From assembly GCA_004352715.1 (NCBI GenBank), contig SCFE01000032.1, forward strand, positions 1,430,109 through 1,494,108: a stretch of DNA of 64,000 bases, given 5' to 3'. The DNA is from Hofstenia miamia (lineage: Eukaryota > Xenacoelomorpha > Acoela). Positions within the stretch are counted from its first letter, which is position 1. The number at the start of each line of letters is the position of its first letter. The notes under the pieces are model-generated. The model was not told where the DNA came from, made no database searches, and worked only from the letters and a program-made list of their open reading frames with translations. This document shows positions 19,700 to 30,197 of the stretch, one piece after another. The position numbers and the translations under genes are program-made.

Positions 19700-22453
19700 A
19701 TCCAGCAACTGTTGCAGTTTTAGAAATATCTCTTGTTGCTTAGACCTCTTAACCTTTATCAGCTCCTTAGATAATCCTCCTTCTATTATCTGTCTCACTG
19801 AAACTTGGCTAGATGACTCTTTTCCTAATTCATCACTATTTCTTTCTCCTCATCTCACTGTTGTTTCCAGATCTGATCATCCCTCTCAACGTCATGGAGG
19901 CACATTAATAGCTTTAAACTCAACTTCTGGTCTAAACTTTTCATCCCCTGAACCTTGTCCCATTTGTGAATTTTGTTGTCATATCATTCTTTCTTCCATC
20001 AATTCTAGCTTTCTCATCATTTGCCTGTACAACCTTCCCTCTCTAAGTAAATATCACATCAGTTTCTCCAGTCTTTCTACAGCTATCAGCTCAATTCTTG
20101 ATACCTTTCATTCTTATAATTCCAGTTATGGAATTTCATCAATATTCAACACTGGTGATTTTAATCTTCCAAATTCTGATTGGAACACTCTATTTTCCTC
20201 AGATCCATATGAATTACAAATCATTGAATTTTTCTCCAACCTCAATCTCTATCAGTTTGTGACATTTCCAACTCACTCATCAGGTAATACTTTAGACCTT
20301 GTTTTTTCCAACTTATCTGACATTTCTGTCTCCTCTATAAACTCTTCCCCATTCTACTCTGATCACAATTTTCTTCTTATTGAAATACCCATTCTGTCTT
20401 ATTCCTCCAGTAGTCTACCTTGCACAAGTTACTCTTATTCACTTGGAGATTATAAATCTTTCAATCACTTCATCAGTTCATTATTTTGTCTTGATCCTCT
20501 TTATGTTTATTCTTCTATTGATTTGCTTCAGTCCATTTACTTGCTTATCTCCCATGGATGCTCTCTCTCTACCTTTCTTCTATTCTTCACATTCCATTTA
20601 TATTCATAACAAGTTTAGGTTCCTTCAGCACCTTTCTGTTCACCCTCTGAGTAAACTCATACATACAGAATCGTTTGACTCACATATCTTCTGAATTATC
20701 TGACTCAATTGAACTTGATAAAGTTGCCTTTCTTCAGTCGTTTTCTTCAAATATTTCTCTTAATGCTTCACACAAACTGATCAAGTCACTATCTAAAAGT
20801 AAATCTATTCCCTGTAAACTCAAATTTAATGGTAAAGTTGCTCATTCACCCAGAAGTATTTCTAACCTTTTTAATGAATACTTCTCCTCTGTTTTCTCTA
20901 TCATCAGTTTTTCAAACAATTTACATTCTTCAAATTCAGAATCTTTAAATCTATCTGAAATCATTCTCAATTCTTTTTCTTCATATACAATCTTCAAAAT
21001 CCTCTCATCTCTGAAGTCTCATGCCACTTCATTTTATCAATTGTCCACTTCTCTCATTAAAAACATTGCATCTTCCCTTGCTGATCCTTTATTCCATCTT
21101 TTCCATTCCCTCCTCCTAACAACTACATTCCCTAAAATTTGGAAAACTGCTTTAGTAGTTGCTATTTTCAAAATGGGCAAAAATCTTCCAAGACACCTTT
21201 GTTCTTCTTACCAGCTGATTTCTATTCTTTCTCACCTATATCTAACCTTTGAAAGGGTTATATTTAATGCTATTTTTCCTATCCTTCATGCACTGATATC
21301 AAAATCTCAGTATGGATTCATGCTGCATAAATCTACTGCTCTCTCCCTTCTACAATTTCTTGATAGTGTCTATTTTCATTTTGATCATAATGTTCTTGTT
21401 TTTTGCATTTATCTTTATTTTTAAAAGCCCATTGTATATTACTGAGTAAACTCTCAAAACTTGGTTTAGACTCTTCCTTCATTTCTCTCATATCTGATTA
21501 TCTAACTGACAGATCTCAGTTAGTTTGCATTGACTCAGTAATTTCTGACGAATTTCCTGTTACTTCTGGTGTTGCTCAAGGTTCAATTCTTGGGCCACTC
21601 CTCTTCACTCTATTCATCAACAATTGTATGCCACAAGTTTCTGAATCAAATTGTGATTGCATTCTATATGCTGATGACACTAGTATTTTCTCTTCTATCT
21701 CTAATAGTATACAGTCTAGCATTGTTCAAGCTGAATTATGGTCATCTAGCAATGGGCTGCCATTCAATATCTCCAAAGCTGAAGCTCTTCTAATTTGTTC
21801 CTCTAAGACTTCCCCACCTCCTGTTTTTTATCTTCATGACAATCCGATTCTGTTTAACTGCAATTTCCATGATCTTTGTGTGCCACTAAAAACCAAGAAA
21901 TTCTCTTCTTCTCTCTTTTCCTTATGTCTTCACTTCCCAATTCACTAAGCTATCATTCAAAATTAATCCACTTTAAATCCTACTGTCTTTCTACTCTCTG
22001 TTATAATTCCCAATGCTGGTTTCTAAACTCTTCTTCATCTATCATACTTGACAGGCTCTTATATCAGGGCCTTTGCTGGATCTTCCCTCCAATAAATCTT
22101 TCCTAAAACTACTTCTTAAAGCTAGACTTCTGCCAATTTCCCTGTACCTCAAGTTTTTAGATCTCACTTTTCTGAACAAACTACTTCTTGACACCTATGA
22201 TTTCGATTTTCTGAACTTACTCAAATTCTCTAATCCTACATATTATTCTCATTCTTCCTCTTATGTCTTGTTTCAACTCCCTTGCATTAATAAAGCTATT
22301 TGTTCTCACAATTATTTCTTCTGCATAATCCCTCTTGCTAACTTCATTACCTCTAATCTGGAAATTGATCTCTGGTCAAACCCTCTTTATTTTCAAAAGG
22401 CAACTCTTCTCTTTCCTTCTTTCTTCCATATCTCAACATGGTCTTCATTATAA
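19700..22453 (+). pseudogene. LINE ORF2 relic: AP endonuclease plus reverse transcriptase
   Basis: Endonuclease motifs come in order: IICLTETWLDDS (about 19783), NTGDFNLPNSDW (about 20149) and FYSDHNFLL (about 20356). The reverse transcriptase follows at 20675 onward. QYGFMLHKST marks an early block. Motif A is damaged (YLYF, then KAHCILLSKL), having lost the expected Asp and part of the loop, with a stop at 21422. The next frame holds SGVAQGSILGPLLF and ILYADDTSIF (about 21662). Thumb-like sequence runs to 22453 through further frame changes. Loss of the motif A Asp means it could not work even if frames were repaired. Confidence 0.85.
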
Positions 22454-22605
22454 ATGCAATCTTTTCCCTTTCTGTACCTGTTCCTCCTGTCACTAATTTC
22501 CTTTGTTAATTTTTTCTCTCTGTGTAGATTTATTCAATTCATTTTATTTGTATGCACCACATTGTGGTAGAATACATTATTATTATTATTATTATATAAT
22601 TACTC

Positions 22606-22944
22606 TCAAACATGAGACTTCAAGTCTCAAAAACATTGATTGTAGAAAATTGTCATTAAAATGCTCAATTGTGGATTTTCATTAACATTTATGGAAATAT
22701 CTTAAATTTTGTATTCTGATGATATAAATTTTTAAAACTTGGGTTCCTGTTTTTAAAATTCTCTAAATTTTTAGCATTTCATATTTTGATGGTGATACAC
22801 ATATCTGACCTTCTAAATACTGAATATGTACAAATTTTGTAGACAGAAATCACAGAATTCTAATGAACATGATAATAAGATTTTTTTGAGAATTCTATCA
22901 TTCTAAAATGTACAGGCCTTTTATTTCAAATTTAATAATGAATA
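22606..22944. other. No gene seen
   Basis: AT-rich and free of CpG by eye; no recognisable gene. Confidence 0.5.
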
Positions 22945-23257
22945 CAGGGTTTTGAGGCAAATTTAAGTTACTCAGTCCAAGCTGGAATTTTTAATTTTTG
23001 AGTTCAAGCTCAAGTATTTTTTGAAAAACATTTTGAGTTTGATCAAGTTTTTTGTAATTCTGAGTTTTTAATTAAAAAATATTTACTTTAAAATAATTCC
23101 AAGCTTCATAGGCTAAAATATAATTATTTGCTCTTAATGAAGAAACTGAAATTTAAAGAAATTTAATTTTTGTACTATTGAGTGGATTTTATATTGAGCA
23201 TTAATGACTTCCTTTCTGAGTTCGAGTCTTTCACATTCTGAGTTCCTCAAAACCCTG
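22945..23257 (+). mobile_element. hAT-like MITE, copy 3
   Basis: The inverted ends read CAGGGTTTTGAGG and CCTCAAAACCCTG. The 8-bp flanks AATGAATA / AACGAGCA agree at 5 of 8. Same family as 4296 and 16008, with CpG sites mostly decayed. Confidence 0.65.
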
Positions 23258-23461
23258 AACGAGCATCCAAAAATAAGATATTTAAACCATTCTTTTAAGA
23301 AACTGCCCCATTATTAGAAATTAAAAAATAATAACATTTATACAAAGCATTATGGATGGGATACGAGACATGTAAAGAATTTTCACAATATTCAACCAAT
23401 CATTTTTTGACTCGTCTTCTTTGTAATTGCAACAATTAGGAGAATTACTTTAAAAGCATTC
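23258..23461 (+). promoter_or_regulatory. PPIB upstream region with CCAAT motif
   Basis: The 200 bp before the PPIB start codon. It contains ACCAATCA near 23395, about 65 bp upstream of the ATG, and normal CpG content resumes here after the CpG-poor block. No TATA box is convincing. Promoter role is inferred from position. Confidence 0.35.
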
Positions 23462-26400
23462 ATGGGGCTGTTAGCAAGTATAGTAGCGTTGTTGGTGGTT
23501 TTTTCTAGCTTCACAGAAAGCAAGAAGGGTCCTTTAATAACAAAGAAGGTAATTATATAATTCTTTTTTTAAAATTATTAAATGGATTTGTATCAACCCC
23601 AACTTGTTTCATGGTTATACTTATGTTACATTAACAAAAACAAGAGATTACAATTAAGACTTACTAAAACCTTCAAACTATTAAGAAAATAATATTTTGC
23701 AAAAAACAAAAATTCATGTAAAATAATACTAGGTATGAGGTATGGTAATCTGAGCGAAGTCTTTTTGTATGCTGCTTGCAAATTGTTTTGCTGCAAATAA
23801 TACACCCTTCTGGGGCGAAGGTATAGAATAGGGTGCACGCGGATAAATTAAACACTAATACAAGGTAAAAACGGTGAGAAATGCAATAACATACGTAAAA
23901 AGCAGCTGCCCCTTTCACTTTCATGGTGAGTTAATTGAATTGACTAGTTTTATCAAATCGAAGTTCTTAGTTATACTTGATTTGAATAAACTTAAAATGT
24001 ATTTTTGTATTGCGCTAAGTGTATTTATACTGCACGAAATACATTTATCCATTTTTCAATTCTAATGTATATAGATGTAGGCCTATACATGTGAATTATA
24101 CTATTAAGAATACATAAAAAGTTATTTCAGGTTAATAATATTTTTTCTAGATCGTTATAAAATATTTTTAATTCCTTAAACCAGGTTAAATCTTTGATTA
24201 CTATCGGTTATTTTGAAATTTACTTCAATTTGAAATGCAGTATATCAGATATAAAGTGCTCACTTACTGATGTGGTAAATATTGTTTTCGAAATAGTTGA
24301 GTAGCAGAAAATAACAAACCGAAGGCCTACATTCTTATATTTTTACACATGGGATGGGAAATTAAAGCAGATTCTATCACATTACTTCTGATAATCAAAA
24401 TACTTGGAAAATAAAATCTCATCTCATTGTCCGCTTTAAATTAAATTTTTAAGTTTATTCAAAAAGAAATTGCTTTGAAATATTATATGTTTTTCAACAA
24501 AAACAGGTTTCTAAAATATCACACGTGCAAAAATTTTTTTGCCCTTCTAAGTTTCTTGCGGCGCCCTTGGTTGCCCCCATTATTGAGTGCAATGGCTAAC
24601 TCTGAATTGAATCAATCTCTTTAGGCTATTGTACCTTTGTTATCAAAATTAATCGGTTAATTACAACCGAACAACCAATAGATTTAAATTTCAAAACGAG
24701 ATACTTCATTAATTCTACTAAGCAGTTATGATTTGTTGAGTAAAACATAATTGAAGAACGCGTTAATTGACAAAATTGTCAAATCGATTGCTTTAGAACT
24801 GTGCGAAGATGAACTACATGCTGTTAGGTGCAAAACAAGTGAAATGATCCTGCTTTTCATCATTGCTTTATAAAAAAATCCGTTAAACGACACTACATAG
24901 GCAAAAATACAAACGGAAACTAAGAAAGGCGATTTCTCGTTTTGAATAAATATGCACAAATTGGGTTCTTGCACTACATGTGGAGTGCTATATACATGTT
25001 CAATAAGTATGAAAATATATAAGTTTATACGTTATACTTAATGCATATAACACTTTAAGTAAATTTATATAAATTTTCAGTAACAATTGCATATCAAAAG
25101 GCCCATGGTTATTGCATCCACCGATACTGTACATCCGCACTATTCAAAATATATTTATACCAATATTAGCGAAATGTATATTTTTGCATTAAAAATATAT
25201 GTAACACTGTCACGCTAGCTATAAATTCGGTGCTAATCTGTAAATAAAATATGAAAATAAATACAAATCGGGAGAAAATTTCTCTGAAAGTTCCAATTTA
25301 TTTAAAAATCAAGTAGGGAAGACTTGATGTACACTAAAAATTTATAGACTTACGTAAATATACATCCAAATCTTGCATTCGGGTTAATAGAATATACTTT
25401 TAGATCGTGTAATTTGTTTAATAATAGCTAATTATTTTATGAATTTCAAGTTTTCTGTGCTATTCTCCTTAAATATGTACCGCGTGCTACGAATTTGGTT
25501 ATTGGTCTATATACATTATTTTTTAAGCTTTTTGCGTGTGCTATTGCATTTCTCATCGTTTTTTACCTTGTATTAGTGTTTATTTTATCCGCGCGATTAG
25601 TCAGAATCCCTTCATCGTTTAAAGAAGATATGTGCTAAACAGATCGATTTCTCTTTGAAACATAGTACACAATTTTGACATTCTCTTCATATCCAAATAT
25701 GGTCATGCAATGGACCATCTAAAAGATTTACATATAAGTGTAATGCAAACACTGAATTATATTGAATATTGCTTCCAAGTAAACTTCTAACAAACATCAA
25801 ACTTAAAAAAATTATCAGCAGTTATATTTCTACCACTGCCAGCAAGATTTTCTGTTAGTTACAATACTACCCGCTCTCCTCGACCAATTTCAAGCTGTCT
25901 TCTAATCATTCCAATGTAGATGTCAATACTGTAACAATAACTTGTTTTTACATCACAGCACATCTAAATTTTCATCCCATATTTTGATGGCTTATTCAGC
26001 ATACATAATCGATAAGGTTATCTCCCACAAAATGGCACCAACTGCTCATCAACACAGAAGGTCGGTATGATGATCTAAATTTTGACAAAAACATATTGGT
26101 GCCAGCTTATCACGATCTCTTCTCTCAGCTCTTGTTTTCTTGTCTAGGCATGACTGATGTCTGTAAATTTATTTCTTGGCATTGACTGTGAAAATATGGG
26201 AGGCCCGACCATAAATGAACAATTTGTTCCCCAGAAGCTCTGTATACCCCAGCAACAAAAGTAAACCAATATATTTTCTGAGTTCTATGTCCAGATCTTT
26301 CCATTCTCTTCCAAAAACTGCCAGAACTTAAATGTTTGTGTGCAATGCAATGTTATGCAGCATTTCGTCATTTACAAAAGAGGAAAATTATCAATTTATC

Positions 26401-29400
26401 CATTGATAGGGCCACACTTTTATATAATAGGTCTAGTTGGTCCATTCTTTTGATTGAGTTTTGTACGCAAACTCTGCCAACTGATATATTGACTGGGAAC
26501 TTTGACCATTTTTAGAAGTATATTGTGAATTTTCATGATTAGTCATGTTATGCTTGTCACTGAAAGAATTGTCAGAACCATTAGATACATCTAAATGCAA
26601 GTTTTTAAAATAATAATACTACTGTGTTATTAAATAGCTTTACCCCTAGAAAAATTATCAACATCAATGTCTTCAATCTCTTCTTCACCACGAAGTCCAT
26701 TATCTTTATCACTAGCTATATTATTTTCTCTCACTACTGCTGTTTAAAATATCAGCTAAAAATCCAGCTGCATGTTTGCAGCTTCTCGGGTTGGTCTGGT
26801 ACGGTAAATGACATTTTTATTTTAATTGAAACTATTTCTGTGGCAACCACAACTTTACTGGCTATTACATACACAATGTTTAGTAATCCCTTAAATAAAC
26901 AAGCTCTTGCTTTGAAATCATTATACCATCTGTTTATTATGCATAAAATTACTGAAATTTGCAAGTGTGGGGTGCCTGAACACCCCATGGTAGTTAGAGG
27001 GTTAAAATCCATTAATTTTGAATTTGTAATTAGGTATTGAATGCAATTTATGGAATGAAGTTCTCGTTTAATGTTACGTATGAACCAATTACACATAAAA
27101 AATGATTTGCTGAACACTAATAAATCTAATAGTCATTTATATTATAGATAAATCAGATAGTCAACGGTTGACTTATTTCATTCATTGCAAGGCATGGATT
27201 CTTTACTCGTTCATCATTGAGTGGAGTGAAGTTTTCAGTTGTCCCATATAGAAACTCTTTGTTCAGGTTTTATAGATGTAGCTTATTATTAAACATGATT
27301 GGCAGCAATTTCAACTTCCAAAACCTAGATTTTTTATTAGTAATCATTAAGGCTTGATCCCATGTTTTCTTCAAGTCTTTTTCTATTTGCTTTCAATAAT
27401 ATTGAAAGACCTAACCCTAACCCGTTCTTGAATAAAAAAGATGATAATGAGGTGTATTTAATTCCTTCACCAAAGTTTTTTAGAGAAATGGGGTGGTTTG
27501 CACAATTTCCACATTTTAATTCTTTGATTTGTTGTTTCTTTATTAAAATTGCCTTTTGAATTTTGAAATTTCGTTTATTTATTAATATTGAAGGTGAACT
27601 TAAATACAGTATTTTATTTGAAGTAATAGTAGTTACTTGGATTTTATAAAGATTGAATTGAATATATATGTGTGTGTGTTCTGTATGGTTACGTGACATA
27701 AAATTATTAGTTTGCTTCAAATGATGTTTTTTTCATTTATTATAGTCTGTGTTAAGGGGTGTTTTGAAAATACTTTCACTAGCTTTTGCTCAAAATTTAC
27801 TGTAGACTGGTGTTTAGGTTTACTTTGATATCAAAATTGGCGATGAAAAGGCAGGGAGAATTGTCATTGGACTCTTTGGTAAAACTGTTCCAAAAACTGT
27901 AGATAACTTTTTTCAATTAAGTACAGGAGAGGTAATATAATTTTTAATTTAAAAATTTAAATGCATTAATTTAATTTTAGAAAGGTTATGGATACAAGAA
28001 TAGCAAATTTCACCGCGTTATTAAGAATTTTATGATACAGGGTGGTGACTTTACCAATGGAGATGGTACTGGGGGCAAGTTGAATTTTATTTCATGTTTT
28101 ATTGACAAATTTTATAATTTCAACAATTTTGACATTAAATGATTTTCATCAATATATGACATTGGAGCTGTGAGATAAGTAACAATAAGTGAAATATTTG
28201 TTTTGTATTAACATATTTTTTGCTTGCTTGCTTATCAATTTTAAAAATGAAATTGTAAACTTTGTATTGCCATTTTGTCTGAAATTAATTCGAAGACTGT
28301 TTGAATTTACTATCTGTTATGGTAAAATAGCCTTATGATACCTGCATAGTGTAGAGTCGCTCGGGGACTTTTGGTGATTTTATTCTCTAAACATTTATTT
28401 TGTATTTCTACGTCACTCTGACGTCAGTGTTTATTTTCGATCTCAGGTTGCTATTGCTAATTTGACGTCCCCTCAATGGTGCTTATTGTTGCTCAAATTT
28501 AATTTTGCGAGGGGAAAGAATTTGATCCTGTTAAATTACGTGGACATTTTGATTATTGTAAACAAAGGCAGGTGATCGAAAAACATTTGTATATAAGCTG
28601 AGACAACTGTAGCGAATGTTCAATAGACTTTGTCTACTCTTAACTATCACTCTTACCGTTGTATCTTTTATTTACTTATTATTTTAAATGATAATTATTG
28701 CTTAAGATCGGCGACAATTCGGGAGTGCTTTCACTAGCACGGGGCGACAAGTTGCTCCTGGGGATCTTTCGATCTTTCCAGTCCGAACTGTGGTCCTTTA
28801 AGTTATGTATACGGCTACGCATAAGGAAATAATAAATCTCTCGTTAGTAGTTCAACACGTACATGCACCTATAAGATCTAACACTGTGATGATACCATGC
28901 CGTTGGCTAGCACGAATATCTGGCAATTACAGATTATTTAATAGTTAGCTGAGAGATAACAATGAAAATGAGAAGTAGGTTGTTTTTTTCGAATTGAGAT
29001 AGAAATTAAACAAGTGAGACAGATAGGGTAGCACCAGTCAATAGGTTAAGCACTTTACTTCTGGAAGCTCCGCTTCGGCTGGAAGCCATAGGAATTGGTC
29101 ATCTTGGTTCTTACCTAAAAGTAGTTCTGTTACTTGGATGAATTACCAATGTTACATCTGTTGTTATAAGTTCTAATCTAAGCTGTTTCTTGGAATCGTG
29201 GCTGTACGGAACACTAATTAAACCTTCTGCAGAGTCAATCGAGTTTCTAGCTAAGTCTTACCAGCCACCGATTCTACAATAGATAGTAGCACGTCAATGA
29301 ACATTTTCCATTGTTTAATAACTGTAGAAAACGCTTAAATATGTATGATATGAAACAACAATCACAATAGGAATGTAAAATCTTTTTCCCTTTCTCGTAA

Positions 29401-30163
29401 CTTTATTGATTCCCTGTAATCAACACCACTCTTGTTAAAACATGGAGAGCATTTTTGAGAAAGTCAAGTTTAATGATAATAGTAAACATAAATGCACTTG
29501 ATATCGTTCTCTAACGGCATGGACATGTATATGTCTCTTGGTTGCAATGATTCTGGGGTTGTCCTCAAATTTGATTGCTGGAAATGACACGCCATTTTAT
29601 TTTCGACTTTTTTCATTTGATATTTGTACTGTTTAACAGCAAAGTTTCTATTCTAGCTAGATGCACTTAGCAGCCAAATCACGTCTTTTAGTCAATTATA
29701 AAGGGATGTATTCGAGATAACTTTTGTTTCAAGATCTTTTGAATAGTTTTTATATTAGAACTTTAAAAATATGTGTGTATTTAGGAAAAAGCATTTATGG
29801 TACGAAATTTAATGATGAAAATTTCAAACTGAAACATGAAGGTCCAATGTTTCTTTCCATGGCTAATTCTGGAAAGGATACTAACGGGTCACAATTTTTT
29901 ATCACTACGGTAAAAACATCATGGTTAGATGGACGACATGTTGTGTTTGGAAAAGTTTTAGAAGGCGAGGTAATAATGTTATATACAGTATTTTGTTTAA
30001 TGTGTCATGCCATCATTTAGAAGTGTACTTTGCCATAAGATTTTGTTGCGCAAACCACATTTATATGAAATTTGTTTCTTAGGGATTTAATTAGTTCCTT
30101 ATTTCTCTAAATTTCTTTCAGATTATGCCTTGTTTTGAAAATCACTATTATGGAAAAAAAATT

Positions 30164-30197
<34 letters not shown>

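Larger units (their letters stand above)
18950..22605 (+). mobile_element. APE-type LINE, nearly full length, dead
   Basis: A non-LTR retrotransposon with an ORF1-like region (about 18995-19671, frame-broken), an AP-type endonuclease and reverse transcriptase (19700-22453), and a (TTA)n tail at about 22577-22597. The sense strand is strongly pyrimidine-rich through ORF2, giving Ser/Leu/Phe-rich protein, and it has very few CpG. The layout fits the CR1/Jockey-type clades; the clade was not determined. Confidence 0.85.

Noticed and set aside
26624-27040. 138-codon plus-strand frame
   Set aside because: It is the complement of the piggyBac relic and its terminus.
27337-27720. 127-codon minus-strand frame in PPIB intron 1
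   Set aside because: No domain, low-complexity Lys/Ile/Asn content typical of AT-rich non-coding DNA, and it lies inside an intron.
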